A stretch of 64,000 bases of DNA from Ananas comosus (GCF_001540865.1 NC_033622.1:16000647-16064646), one strand, 5' to 3'. Counted from the stretch's first letter, positions 1 to 12,097 are shown. Notes: generated from the letters alone by a model not told the origin. Numbers and translations are program-made.

Positions 1-15
1 TATATATATATAAAA

Positions 16-214
16 TTGAGCTTCTATGTTTTTAAAAGTACCAAGTTATTGGTGCTTGTAGATTTTTAGCCATTGGATTAAGTGATATACGGCTAGGATG
101 ATGTGGGCCCCTACAGTTGAGTGGGTGGTTGGTTGAATAGTATAATCTAATGGTTGAAAATGATCCGAGGAATAGATCTAAGGGTAAAAAACTTACAAGC
201 ACCATAGCTGGACT
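16..214. mobile_element. MITE-like element, first of a side-by-side pair
   Basis: The left end starts TTGAGCTTCTATG and the right end is the approximate reverse complement, with GGTGCTTGTA near the left matching TACAAGCACC near the right. Inner segments (a TTTTTAGCCATTGGAT-like motif) match the neighbouring element at 239-437, so both belong to one family. (TA)n runs flank each end, which hides any target-site duplication. There is no coding capacity. Ends are imprecise because the left end abuts the window edge. Confidence 0.5.
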
Positions 215-238
215 CTATATATATATATATATATATAA

Positions 239-437
239 TTGAGCTAGAATACTTTTAGAAGTATCACCCTCTTAGTGCTATTAGATTTTTAGTCCTTGGA
301 TCTATTCCTTGATTATTAATAGCTATTGGATCACTATTCCACCTACCATCATCATCCCAACCTTATATTTTTCCATCCAAGGGTTAAAAACTCAAAAGCA
401 TCAATCTCTTGGTGCTTTTGATAGTATTCTAGCTCAA
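239..437. mobile_element. MITE with 15-bp perfect terminal inverted repeats
   Basis: The ends are TTGAGCTAGAATACT and its exact reverse complement AGTATTCTAGCTCAA. Imperfect complementarity runs inward about 60 bp (a GGTGCT/AGCACC block, then CCTTGGAT/ATCCAAGG). The element is 199 bp long with no gene and sits inside (TA)n tracts on both sides. It is the same family as the element at 16-214. A short reading frame across it has no recognisable product. Confidence 0.6.
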
Positions 438-477
438 CTCTATATATATATATCAAATACGGGTAAGGGTAACGCAG

Positions 478-936
478 CATTTAGGAGTCATTTGATTTAA
501 TGCAGTTATAAATACAGTATATTTGAAGATACATGCAAATAGAAACACAACGGTTATAACTTTATTATATTCTATTTGGTTCGATATAGTAAAAAGCACT
601 GCAATTTATAACTATAAAAAATTTGTTTGGTTACATACAGTTGAAAAATAATTTTTAAAATTTTATAATTATATATATAATGGTAAGATTACTTTCAATA
701 TAAAAAAATATTTTTTTAAAAAAATAATTAAGAAGGTAAGTATATTTTTTGTTTAAAGTTACCCTCTTCATCTGCTGTAGTTGGAACTGCGACCAATTTA
801 GGCGTAGTTCCAACTACTAGAATTGGGCCTCCTTTTACAGTTCTTACTGCAGCAGTTGAAGTTAAATACGTCAAACTAAATATCGAATTTGTATTTATAT
901 ATAGTTACAATTGCTTGGATGCAACCAAACAGTTCT
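478..936. mobile_element. Possible MITE of about 460 bp (low confidence)
   Basis: The left end (TCATTTGATTTAATGCAGTTATAAATAC) and right end (GTATTTATATATAGTTACAATTG...GCAACCAAACAG) are imperfect inverted complements sharing GTATTTATA/TATAAATAC, and an internal TTTGGTTACATACAG motif recurs. I could not find a clean target-site duplication. It may be a decayed DNA transposon or simply AT-rich spacer. Confidence 0.3.
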
Positions 937-949
937 TTTAGTATAGTTA

Positions 950-1638
950 GGGTATGTTTGTTTCACTAAAATTGGACTTTCGGTTGAAGTGGATTTTAGG
1001 TTGAAGTGGAGTTCGGTGAAAACTACTTTTTTCCCACTGTTTGTTTTATGGAAGTAAAGTTTTATTAATTCTACTGTTTGTTTTGATAGAAAGTGTATGA
1101 TATAAAATTATAATTTATATATAAATAATAAATATTTTAATAAATAAAAATAATATAATTATATTTTTATATCATTAAAATTTAATTTAAAACAACTAAA
1201 TTATTTTTGTATACTTAAATTATAGTAATACAACAATTAAATTATAAAGTCAAAACAATATTAATACTTAATCAATCAATTTTTATCATATTTTAAATGT
1301 ACAAACTAAATAAAGAAAATATTAAAACTTAACTAATCAATTTTTATCATATTTTAGATATATTAATTGAATAAAAAAATAATTAATAATATAATTAAAT
1401 ATATTTAAATATAACTATTTTTATCTATAATATTATTTTATTATTTTTTCTTCATCTCTCTTCATCATAATTGGCTTCGGTCCACGATGGGACGAAGTTA
1501 ATTACGTCGTTTGAGATTAACTCGAATTTCGACCGTAACCTTTTTACGATGAACCAAACAACAAAAATAATCGTTTATGACGAAAACGACTTTCCTTCTG
1601 CCCATTTCTGCCCCATTTCTATCCAAATAAACACGACC
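950..1638. mobile_element. Tourist/PIF-Harbinger-like non-autonomous element with TTA target duplication
   Basis: The left terminus GGGTATGTTTGTTTC and the reverse complement of the right terminus GGTCGTGTTTATTTG form imperfect inverted repeats. Both sides carry the trinucleotide TTA (947-949 and 1639-1641), as PIF/Harbinger insertions do. The interior is AT-rich and has no transposase-like frame; the 81-codon frame at 1471-1716 crosses the right boundary and is not a credible gene. Confidence 0.55.
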
Positions 1639-1937
1639 TTAGTGCGATGCGTCGTTGTCGTTTTTTTACCAAGTTCATCGAGAAACTTGCGCTGTACGAT
1701 ATTAATACATTATTAATGGGCTCCTCTTCAGTTGATGTGATTATTTTTCGAGAGGAAAAGATTTTTGTTTTTTCCTTTTGATGAAAACGTTTTGGATCGC
1801 GAAACTCTGGGCGTGGATTGAGTTAGGTTGGAATCAATTAGGAATTTTTGAAGTATCAGATTCGAATTTGAAACCCGAAGAGTGTAACGTGTGATAGAAA
1901 CACCAGTATTTTTCCAACCCCGCATATTAAAAAAGTA

Positions 1938-3693
1938 GGGGCAATTTTTATATAACTTTTAAAAAATTTCGATTTTTTTATTTACCTATCTTAGAAAGTT
2001 AATATTGAAAATATTTTTTTTACGTTCCAATATATTTCTAATATACCGCTAAAGTTAAAATCTGTTAATGAACTTTATTATTTCTTTAAAATTACTATTT
2101 TGTCCTTTCAAATATACCCTTCTACTATCACCGACTTTTTTTGTGGGGTAATTTCATAGATACCCCTCCCAAAGTTTAAAATATCATCTATATCCCTATA
2201 AAGTTTAAAATATCACATATGCCCTTGTAAATACTGAAAATTATCACCATTATCTCTACCGTCAGTTGTGTTAGTTTTACACTAGTTATTAAAAGGTTAA
2301 AAATGGGTTAACTTTTAAAATAACCTATTTGCCCTCAACTATGCTAAGTAAAAAAAGGTATGGAGACCCTCTCAACTATATGCCATTTTGAAACTGCTCC
2401 CTCAACTTTTATTCTTCTAGTTGACAACCCATTAACTTTTAGTTTTTTAAAAAATTAACTAATTTTAGTGTATGAAAAATGAGAATTTTATCAAGTTTTT
2501 TGATGATTTTATCAAATCTAGTAGCTCTATTTAAATTTTGGCAAATAAATAACTATATATAAAAATTTAAATAAAAATAAAAGTTGAGGATTTTTCCTAT
2601 CTTTTTTTAATATTGGAAGCTTAAAAATTTTTTAAGCCAAAATTATTCTCAATAATTTTCTCCATTAAATACATTAAAAAACTAAAATATAATATATTTT
2701 AGCCTACGAACAAAACTCTCTTTTTTCTTTTTTCAGTCGACAAAAAAATGCATGCATATTGTTATTTGATTTATTTTTTATTAAATAGGAAAAAAAATTA
2801 AATCTATCTTTTATTTCAAAATTACTATTACTGATTAGGAATGTGAATTGATATAGGTACACAATTTTATCTGAACTCGATTTTGAATGGGGTGAGCTTA
2901 ATCGATGCTAAGTACGAATAGTTTCAATTAAAGTTACAAAAAAAATAAAATCGCATTATATTCAAACTCAATTATGGTTTTGGTTTATATCCAAACCAAA
3001 CCTGAACCGAAATCCGAAGCCGAAAACAAAACCAAAATCATATAAAAACATACTATATATAAAATACAATTTTTATATATTTTTTAATAATTAATATATA
3101 TTAATAATTTAATTTAATATTTAGTATATTAAATAATCAAATTTAGGTTTACAGAAATTGTCTTGAAATATCTATTAGTATTTCTACTACTGTTGGTGAG
3201 AGATAAAGGGTAAAAATAGCATTTTAAAAATATAACTCCATTTTAAAAGGACTTTGACGAACTTAAATAGTGAAGGGCATTTATGATAATATAGTTTTTG
3301 ATATATCGGAGGGCATTCATGATATTATCAATTTTAGAAGGGCATTGAGGAAATTAATAGTCCCCGAAAAGGTATCTATGAAATTATCCCTTTTTTTATT
3401 TGCCCTTAAGTTAGAAAAGTATTTTACTTTTTAGTCTTTTCAAATATATCATTCTAACATTACCAACATTTCTTATTTGCCCTTAAGTTAAGGGTAAAAG
3501 TAGCATTTTAATTTTTTTTAACCTTGGTAGATATTTAACTCACGTTTAACCCAAGTTAATTTAATGATTGGTAACTGCAGAAATATCTTGGAATAACGGA
3601 GAAACATATGAGAAGTATATTAGAAAGAAAAAAAAAATTAAGAGTAAATAAGATATTTTCGAAGTTTTCAGGAGTATATAGACAATTATTCTA
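1938..3693. mobile_element. Mutator-like MITE, copy A, interrupted by a second element
   Basis: The 9-bp direct repeat AAAAAAGTA flanks the element (1929-1937 and 3694-3702), the size expected for Mutator-type insertions. The two halves (1938-2144 and 3391-3693, about 510 bp together) match, in order, the two halves of the copy at 8398-9562, including ACTCACGTTTAAC and TGGAATAACGGA blocks. The ends are imperfect inverted complements. The middle is occupied by the insertion at 2145-3390. Confidence 0.6.
2145..3390. mobile_element. About 1.25-kb terminal-inverted-repeat element nested in copy A
   Basis: The left end GGGGTAATTTCATAGATACC and the reverse complement of the right end GGGATAATTTCATAGATACC differ at one of 20 positions. 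Complementarity continues inward with degenerate AGGGCAT...TGATATT / AATATCA...TGCCCT motifs. No reading frame over 60 codons lies inside. Its insertion point interrupts the T-tract that copy B retains, which is how the boundary was set. A target duplication is hidden by poly-T. Confidence 0.55.
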
Positions 3694-3702
3694 AAAAAAG
3701 TA

Positions 3703-4552
3703 TATAATTAACGTGGNAAAAATAGATGAAGATACAACAAAAGAATCACTTAATAAAAAGAAGAGTTACAGAACCTAACCAGCAAAGATTTTAAAAAAAT
3801 AAAATAGCTAAGAACCATGATCCCAACACCTAAATAAAATAAAGAAAGAAAGAAATGTTAACCAATACCCAAAATCTAATTAATTATCAATCAAGATGAT
3901 GAACACTAAGCTCATAATATATATAAAAAAAAATAGAAAATACGGTAAACAAAAGTAATCATCCAAACTTTATATACTTGGGGTTCAGTTTTCATCCCTC
4001 AACGCACAGCAGAACATCCTGATCTCGAAATTTGCCATGCTCCAGTACGAAGGATATACATAAAATTGACGATGTCTTATAGATAAAAGAGAACTTCTAA
4101 ATAGTAAGAAAAAAGATAGTAACAGAGAAAACGATGAAAAAAAAAATACAATGCACAAACTCGGAGCGAAGAGGAAGTCCATAGAGAGGTTTCAAAAAGA
4201 GAAGGGGAAGAGTCTAGACAATGCTCATACTTTTCAATACAAACTTTTGTGTTCGTTACGATTTTTATTTTTAATTATAATGTAGAATTCTTTTTTATTT
4301 GTTTTCCTAACGACAGTCATAATTTATTAAAATAATAATAACCCACATTTTTATCTTAAAAGAAGATTTATGTTATTATGTATGTAAGTACTGAAAGATT
4401 GAATCCGTACATCCGGGCATCTAATAATGCACCTCAGTACCATTCAACTATACATAGCTGCTTCATAAGTATACAAAGTTAGGTTTTCATGCACTGAAAT
4501 TAATGCACTCCATCACTAGCTATTATATAAAAAAATAGATATCACTGACTGT
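3703..4552. other. AT-rich intergenic spacer, nothing identified
   Basis: No gene, RNA gene or clear repeat was recognised. It holds an isolated N at 3717 and A-rich tracts. A 65-codon minus-strand frame here is low complexity (Phe/Leu/Ser) and is not a credible protein. Confidence 0.6.
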
Positions 4553-4560
4553 TGTAGCGC

Positions 4561-4880
4561 CCTAGTTAGTTAATTCGCGAATTATTAAAAATTCGAATTA
4601 AATGATCCGTTTACGAATTAAAAAAAAAAATTATTCGTGAATTTTTGGGCCAGTCAAATTATTCGCAAATTATTTCCAAATTATTGAAAATATAAATAAA
4701 AATCTTATAATTTTTATTTTTAAATATAAATTATCTTATATTTTATATCTTATATTTTATATTTTATACCGAATTCGTTTTTTAAGCCAAAATTTTCAAT
4801 GAATTTAAAAATTAGAAAGCGAATTTTATGCGTATTATATCCGTACTGAATTTTTGCCGAATCCGAATTAACTAACTATA
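4561..4880. mobile_element. hAT-like MITE with 8-bp target-site duplication
   Basis: The octamer TGTAGCGC is present directly on both sides (4553-4560 and 4881-4888), the size made by hAT transposases. The left end CCTAGTTAGTTAATTCG and the reverse complement of the right end TATAGTTAGTTAATTCG form terminal inverted repeats. The 320-bp interior is AT-rich with repeated ATTCG motifs and no coding potential. The duplicated octamer resembles the head of the tRNA-derived SINE remnant that follows, so the element probably inserted into that SINE. Confidence 0.7.
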
Positions 4881-4997
4881 TGTAGCGCAAGTAGTAAGAG
4901 CCCCGAGAATTGGTACCAAGGTTCTAAGTTCAAAGTTCAGACTGAATTTATTTCTAAACGAAGCGGATTGCATGCTAAATAGAAAGATAAATTTTAG
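4881..4997 (+). mobile_element. Degenerate tRNA-derived SINE remnant
   Basis: The stretch follows the order of the intact SINE at 54660-54811: an A-box-like AGCGCAAGTAGTAAGAG, then TTGGTACCAAGG, TTCTAAGTTCAAAG in the B-box position, and the tail block TTTATTTCTAAACGAAGCGGAT...GCATGCTA. It is diverged and has lost part of its middle. The hAT-like MITE abuts its 5' end. Confidence 0.5.
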
Positions 4998-5666
4998 TTT
5001 ACTCTACTGTTATTTAACTCCTTTTCGCTTTATCATCTTATAGTTCAAAAGGCTGTACTTTAGTATAATATGATTTTATATTTATTTTTATCTAAAAAAA
5101 TGATCTATCAAATAGGATAGTAAGATAATTTTTTTTATGACTACAAAGTAGTTAATTATAATATTTTTGAACGAAAAAATGGTAAAATAAAAACGCGATA
5201 AACAGGAAAAAAAAAGACTTACAAAACTTACGTAATTATAAATATTTTGAATTGGTTGCTTTAATGTTTCAAAACTTTTATTTTAATATTCAACCTTTCA
5301 ACTTATTTGATTTGAGTCAGAAAAAAAATACTATAATTTTAAAATTTATAGTAGTTATTTATTTTAATAAAATTATAATTACGATAATTGAATAAAATAT
5401 ACTAACTGAATATGTAAAAAATAAACCGCGCATTCAAATTTTAAAGCCAAAATACCGTTAACTGATTCAACTCAAACAAATTAAAAAGTTATTTTTTAAA
5501 AATAATAAATAATCAAATTAAAATAATTCATGATTTAGATAAATTTAATATATTTTTAAAATAAAAATAAAAAGGTGTCACGAAAGAGTAGCAGAATCTT
5601 GGTACCGCGGCAAGTGCTGTCCTTACCACCTGCAATTAATTGGAAACGTTACATTGCTTGAGAATC

Positions 5667-5831
5667 GGACAAAAATTTTATGGAAACCGTTCCCAAACTA
5701 GTGTGGATGGCGCCACGTGACCGATCTGACGGATGTTTTCTCTGCTGCTCTCTCTCTCTCTCTTTAAATACAGGAAAACTTCCCAAACTAATTAGAATTA
5801 GTTTGGGACCATCTCTATAAAATTTTTGTCC
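5667..5831. mobile_element. 165-bp MITE with about 35-bp terminal inverted repeats
   Basis: The left end GGACAAAAATTTTATGG...CCCAAACTAG pairs with the right end, whose reverse complement starts GGACAAAAATTTTATAG...CCCAAACTAA. Flanks TTGAGAATC and TTGGGAATA agree at 7 of 9 positions, consistent with a decayed 9-bp Mutator-type target duplication. Inside are a CACGTG palindrome and a (CT)n run. There is no coding potential. Confidence 0.6.
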
Positions 5832-6952
5832 TTGGGAATAAGATGTTTAGGTGCATTGCATTGCATTTATTCACAGGTGTTACCATAACGTGCCCATCGG
5901 GAACACAAACGAAGGTGGCGCATGTGACAATGTTACGTACCATCACACTCGCTGCACACACAAGTGTCGCCCTCTTTCCTCCACCACGTACTCACTACTC
6001 ACCTCGTTATCTTCCACACCTAAACAAAGATAAAATTTCATTTCTAACGACCTATTTTAAAAATTTTTTTACTGCACGCATATAAATATTAATTTTTTAA
6101 AAAAATGCAATATTTGAATAGAGATAAAATTAAGGATTAATTTTATATATATAGATTCATGCAAATACAATAAATGCTAAATGTATTTATATAAGATTTA
6201 ACTTTTATATATTATTCTTGTAAAAATTTCGATATTTTCAAATATGTCCTTACTGTTAGAATATGTTAGAAAAATTTTGTTAATTATAAATTAAATACTT
6301 AATTCTCATCATATTTGTGATGACAAAATTAAATATATAAATAGTTTTTTAACGGTAACAAATTAGGGTGATGTATTTAAAAATATTAAAATTTTTATAA
6401 AAATAACATATAAAAATTAAATTTTATAAAAATATATTTATTATTTACTATATTTAAAAGGCGCTGTATAAAATTAATCCTAAAGTTAATGCCTGATGGC
6501 GAATCTAGGCTCTTCACTTTGAAATATTCCCCATGTACGAACCACAGTCCACGTGGCATCTTCTTAGAAACGATTCGAAACAATCCCCCACTACACGTGG
6601 AAGTGGTGATTCCATCGCATCAGTGTGCGGTCCCATTAATTCTCTTTCTTTCTTTCTTTTTTCTTTTTTTTTTTTCTTTTTTTTGCGTGTTTGTTCCACA
6701 ATGTGTGAAAAAGGAAGAAGATAATGTTTTCTTATTGTCCTTGTCCCACTTCATGTATGTAGCTTGTCATAAAAGGCAAAAAAAAAAAAAAAAAAAAGTA
6801 TCATTTGAGTAGCCATATTGGGATGACACATCACACATGGAGGGTGTTCTTTTCACATCCGGAGCCAGCACAAGTGGCTGGGGGATCATCCATCGTTTTT
6901 TTAGCAATGCTCACTCTATATATGCACATTTAACAAAAAAATAATAATAATA
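5832..6952. other. Intergenic spacer with G-box-like palindromes and poly-T/poly-A tracts
   Basis: No gene recognised. CCACGTGG-type hexamer cores occur near 6550 and 6595, and long T-rich (about 6640-6685) and A-rich (about 6779-6797) runs produce spurious reading frames on both strands. Frames here are Phe/Lys-rich homopolymer artefacts. Confidence 0.5.
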
Positions 6953-7096
6953 ACCGATCGTACCTAAAATAAGTGGTAAAAAACTTGGTAGTTGGTATCC
7001 GAGACCCAAGTTCGAATTCTAGTTGATTCACATTTCCAGCTAAGTTTATTTCTAAATGAAATAAGCGAAGCGGATAGCATGCTATCTATCTATCAA
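6953..7096 (+). mobile_element. tRNA-derived SINE, copy 1
   Basis: It runs colinearly with the SINE at 54660-54811: CCGATCGTACC head, A-box region AATAAGTGGTAAAAAAC, GTTGGTATCC, B-box AGTTCGAATTC, then AGTTGATTCACATTTCCAGC, TTTATTTCTAAATGAAATAA, GCGAAGCGGATAGCATGCTA and a CTATC-type tail. A/T-rich AAATAATAATAA-type sequence flanks both ends and may be the target duplication. The internal A and B boxes would be the Pol III promoter. Confidence 0.75.
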
Positions 7097-8388
7097 AAAA
7101 TAAAAATAATAGAAATAATAATAACTTTTTTGTATCATATCTAGCACAATTAAATAAAAATTTAATAACGGGTATTTAAATGTATAGTTATTTATATATA
7201 TATATATATATATATATNATATATACATATATATATTTAAAAAAAAAACAATTTGAAATTTGCCCTTCCAAAACTTCAAAATGTTATAAATTGTTTAAAC
7301 AATTAAAAGATCATCAAAATCTTTTTTTATCATTCAAAATTACTACTAAGATAAAATATTTAGATAGAGAGATGTCAGATAAAAAAACCCGATTTTTGAA
7401 TGTATATGTAGCATATATCTCTTCTTCTTTTTTTTTTTAATGTTTATGATCTCCTCAATAATCCCTCTATTACTGTTGGATTCTTTTGTCCATACATGAA
7501 GAATAATTTCTCTCCCTAAGCTTGATGTTCTTTTTTGACTTTTAGATGTTGACTTCAAGTCCTCATGCTCTCTTTATCTATTTATTTATTTTTTCCCAGC
7601 TCAGCTAGTTCTTAGATGTACGTATTATAATTCTCATATTAGTGTATTAATAACATAATATATCAAGTTTTAATAAATCTATCTAAGAAAATTTTCTCTA
7701 GAAAAACGTGCGAGAATAAATGAAGACATAGGATTTCCACAAAGTGCGACCTTAATCGTTATTCATGCCAATCATGCACAATGCTAATTTTTTTTTAAAA
7801 AAATGTGAGCACTTCACCCTAACTAATTTTAACCACAACCGATTCCGCATGTTGCATATTTTTCTCAAACCAATTTTACTTACAAATTTGTGGAATAATG
7901 TTGAATATAAATATTAAAAATTTTGATATTGCATCGCATAATATAACGTACAAGTGGTTGGATTCGAATATCCAAATCCTGCTTCATTTGAAAGCTAGTA
8001 AAATCCTGATTTTTTTTTTTTCCGAATACTTATTAAAAGAAAAATCGGAATTATGCAATAAATTTTATGATTGTGCCACACATACGTAGTGGTGCACGCA
8101 AAACGTGCAGTCACGTGACGACAATGAAGGCATGATAGCAACACTTACTTGGTCCAAATGGCACGGTTACTTTCCGTCCCCGTGATTCCCTCGTTTCGTT
8201 TCCCCATTATTATAGCCAAAAATAAAAAAAACTATAAAAGAAATTTATGTACTTTCTTTTCCAGAGTAAAAAAAGATAATATTCAGAAAAACAAACGGAG
8301 CGGATTTGGAGGCAAAAGTCTCGTCTTCTGCCTCCCATCTCGACTACTAAAATTTCATCTCACCTCTTGCTCCGAATTTACGATAAAT
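7097..8388. other. AT-rich intergenic spacer with (TA)n microsatellite
   Basis: It contains a (TA)n tract at about 7194-7234 with an N at 7218, poly-A and poly-T runs, and no reading frame with a recognisable product. A short GC-richer patch near 8145-8210 and 8295-8360 has no identified feature. Confidence 0.5.
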
Positions 8389-8397
8389 TAAAAATTA

Positions 8398-9562
8398 GGA
8401 ATAATTACTTTTATATATATACTTCTGAAAATTTTTTGATTTTTTAATTTACTCTTCTTAGAAGGCTAATATTGAAAATAGCTCTTTTACGTTATAACCT
8501 ATTTTAAATATACTTCTAGAGTTAAATTCTGTTAATAAACTATTAGCAATAAATGCTATCTCTATGAAATTACTATTTTGTCATTTTAAATATACTCTTT
8601 CACCATCACCGATTTTTTTTATTTGCTCTTAGGCTTCGTTTGGGATTTGCGAGGAGATTGCGTTACATGCTGTGAAAAATGACAATGCGTACGTAATATT
8701 ATGTTCCGCATATTACGGTTAGTCGGTTACGATATATTTTCTGCGGTTCCATTGAAAAACGCAGAAATATATCGCTATATACTTTTTTTCAACTTCATTC
8801 TATCTANTACGTGCGGTGAGAAACAATGATAGAAAAATATTGCGTTCCGCATATTGCGGTTAGTCGGTTACACTATATTTTCTGCGGTCCCATTGGAGAA
8901 CGCAGAAGCATATCCCTATATTCTTTTTCTCAACTTCATTCTATCTAGGCTTAGTTTGATATTGAGTTCTATCTAACGCTACTAGATAGAATGGAGTTGA
9001 AAAAAGAATATAGGGATATACTTCTGCGTTTTCCGATGGTACCGCGAAAAATATATCGTAACTGACTAACCGTAATATGCGGAACATAATATTACGTACG
9101 CATTGTCATTTTTCACAGCATGTAATGCAATCTCCTCGCAAATCCGAAAGAGTATATTTTCCCATCGTCGTTTCTCACGACACGTAATACAATCTCCCCG
9201 CAATCCCAAACCCATCGTCGTTTTCTCACAGCACGTAATACAATCTCCCCGCAATCCCAAAAATGAAGCCTAAGTTAGGGACAAAAAAATATTTTGATTT
9301 TTAATTTTTTCAGATATACCCTTCTATCATTACCAACATTTATTATTTATCTTTTAAGTTAAAGAGCAAAAAAGGTATTTTGATTTTTTTTAACTTTAAT
9401 AAATATTTAACTCACGTTTAACTCGAGTTAACTTAACGGGTAATAACTGCATGAGTATTTTGGAATAACGGAAGAACTTATTAGGGTATATTGGAAAGAA
9501 AAAAAAAAAGGAGAAATAAAATATTTTTAAAATTTTGAGGAATATATATAGATAATTATTCC
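8398..9562. mobile_element. Mutator-like MITE, copy B, interrupted by a fold-back element
   Basis: A perfect 9-bp target duplication TAAAAATTA flanks it (8389-8397 and 9563-9571). The ends GGAATAATTACTTTTATATA and, in reverse complement, GGAATAATTATCTATATATA are inverted repeats continuing for about 60 bp. Removing the nested insertion leaves 524 bp colinear with copy A at 1938-3693. No transposase is encoded, so it would have been mobilised in trans. Confidence 0.75.
8632..9270. mobile_element. 639-bp fold-back element nested in copy B
   Basis: The ends are GGCTTCGTTTGGGAT and the reverse complement of ATCCCAAAAATGAAGCC. The arms are long: the left arm (to about 8806) is nearly the reverse complement of the right arm (about 8984-9270), including GTCGGTTACGATATATTTT-type and GCGTACGTAATATTATGTTC blocks. 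Comparison with copy A gives the empty site CTCTTAAGTTAG, so a TA dinucleotide (8630-8631, 9271-9272) is duplicated. The left arm contains a tandem copy after the N at 8807, and the right terminus repeats a unit of about 50 bp three times. Confidence 0.75.
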
Positions 9563-9571
9563 TAAAAATTA

Positions 9572-11900
9572 TATTTCATAATCCATCCTGCTTCACAGCC
9601 TACCTCTCGGTGGTGCTCCGAATCTGCCCCACTAACTATTACTTTTTTTTTATAAATTATAATATTATTAATATTCTATAAAATATAAATTAATAATATT
9701 TTAACAATAAATGAATAATATTATCAAGTTATATAATTAACAATACAAATTATAAAAAAATATATCAATCATAATTCGAAATAAAATTTAAAAATTTAAA
9801 AATTTCAAATACATAAGAAATGAGAGCACTAACTTATTTGTATTTTAAACTGTTGTGTGAATATTTTTTTTTAGAGATAATTTTAAAAAGATAAATCATT
9901 TTTGGGATGGATTCAGAGCGGGGCAAAATTTTTTTCGTTTTCTGCCCTAAATCCATCTCGGACCATAAAAATAATCTCATTTCTTCTCCTGAATCCATTT
10001 ATTTTTTTCCGTTTGCTATCCCATTCAGCACGGGAGCTCCACCAATCTAGATCCGTTTATATCCATAATTTGTTTCAATTAATTTTTTAAATTAAATTTA
10101 AATAAAAATATAAAATAATTAGATTTTAAATTTATAGTCTTAAATACTAATCATCAAATCTTTTAATATTTATGCTAAAAATAGTGTAATGTGGAAGTTG
10201 TTGATGTACTGAATATTATTATTTGTGTGTAAAATAACGGTGATATAAAATATGCTCTCGGTAAATTCCGTGGTACACATTCGGACCGAGGAAAAATTCT
10301 AGAATGCACCGGGTATATTGGTAACGTGGTTCAAATATCTCCTTTCACAAATATATGTCCCATCATGATTATAAAAAAATATTTTTATTGTATTTTTGTT
10401 TGAAAAGAAGAAGTATGATTGGCTTGTTATTGATGATGTAGTGTAAGTGTGACAGTGTAGAATTCTTCCAGACTGAGCGGCCACGCAATTCCTAACTGGC
10501 GGTGGGTCCCACTTTTAAATGCTAGTGTTAAACTTTGCTTTTATTAATTTAAAACAAAATTTAAATAATTTTTTTAAATATAAAATTAGCTGAGATTTAA
10601 ATAGCTTACATTATTTTACAAAAAAAAAGAAATGTTTGGAAAATAATATCGGACCATATTGGGCTAACGAGAAAGATCTAAACATGCCGTGCCATGCCGG
10701 CTGCGTGTGAACCTGATGGGGGGCACGATAGAGCCGACGCTTGTCATGGGGCTCTGTCTTGCCCGGGCCATCAATCTGGCACGGCACGGCACGGTACGGT
10801 ACGGTCCACTTTACATCCCTGTGCTCGAGCACGGGATGTCGGCATAACAATCATTCAGTGAATGGATTATTTACGGGCCGACTTTGGCACGATGTTATTC
10901 GGCAAACGGATCCTTTATGGGCCAAAACAAAACTATTTGGGCCTCTTAGATATTGAAAACCAAAATCCTTAATAACACAAATAGAGAACAAATCATTAGC
11001 ACTAATAATCTCCCAGATATTAGGTTTAGAATGATTGTTTGTTAGTGGATTTTGCGTGTTGCTGCATCATCATCAATATGACTTCGTTGTTCCTTATCCA
11101 ATTTCCACCAATGGAGGATCGCGTCGAGTTTGAAAGCTTTTCCACAGTCAGTGTCAATGACGAATCATCCACAAGCTTCCAGAGTAAAATGATGGATAAA
11201 TAAATAATGCACGAAAAACTGCGCATGGATCTAATTAAATTCTGTTGCTACTCTAGAGAATGATTACAGGTAAAGATCAGTCGATGAAACATCATTACAT
11301 GAATTATTATTATTATTATTTTTTTAAAGATAAAGATAGCATATTTCCTCTCTCATTCATTTGGAAAATAAATTTTGCTACTAATGTTGAGATAACGGGA
11401 GTTCGAGTGAGTCAAACAATTGCAAAAGAAAAAAAAAAAATTCACATTGTCATCCATCAATACAACATATCACTTAGGATTGCAAAATCCAGCTCATTCT
11501 TTTGTTATTTCACAAATTTATCTAATAACCACTAAGATGTCGAAAGATTGATTTGTAAAAATTATATTTTTTTTTTTTTCATCATAACATCTACCAATAA
11601 ACCGCCACACTTGCCGGATACTTCTCTTTTGCCAAATTATTTTTATTCGGTCTTTAAATAGGTGAAATATTTTTTTTGAATTAATATTTATTCGGCATTA
11701 TAATTTTCAATATATTAATAATAATTCATAAAAATATTATGATTTAAAATTCAAAAAATAAAAATATTTAAATAAATAACAAATAGGAGTGGAAAGAGCG
11801 GTTTGTTGAACAAATATTAATTATCTACAACTAAAAGAAAAACAAATTAATATATAAATATAAATGAGAAAATATAGAAAAATAAAATATTATTATTAGC
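9572..11900. other. Intergenic spacer with a CACGG-repeat patch and possible minus-strand SINE remnant
   Basis: No gene is supported. Around 10680-10850 a GC-rich patch carries repeated GGCACGG / CACGGTACGG motifs like those in the kinesin intron element at 43040-43375, so it is probably part of a related transposon. At 11320-11420 the order of motifs (GATAGCATA, CATTTGGAAAATAAA, GAGTTCGAGT) resembles a decayed SINE on the minus strand. The rest is AT-rich. Confidence 0.45.
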
Positions 11901-12097
11901 TTCGTGAGGGTACAATGATAATGATAAATAATATATAAACAATGAAATCTCTTTGCCTCTCTCCGAGCCGCGAGAGCGTCTTTGAGGAAGGGCCAAATCA
12001 CGGGGGGAAGGAGGAAAAATAAAAAATAAAAATGTATGCGAATACGCTCCCCCCTCTCTCCTCCTCCCCTTCCCATGGATCCCTCTTCTCTAAAAGG

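Noticed and set aside
1471..1716. 81-codon frame at the right end of the Tourist-like element
   Set aside because: It crosses the element boundary and target duplication and has no transposase features.
6395..6812. Overlapping frames on both strands around 6.4-6.8 kb
   Set aside because: Driven by poly-T, poly-A and CTTT runs; products are Phe/Lys homopolymers.
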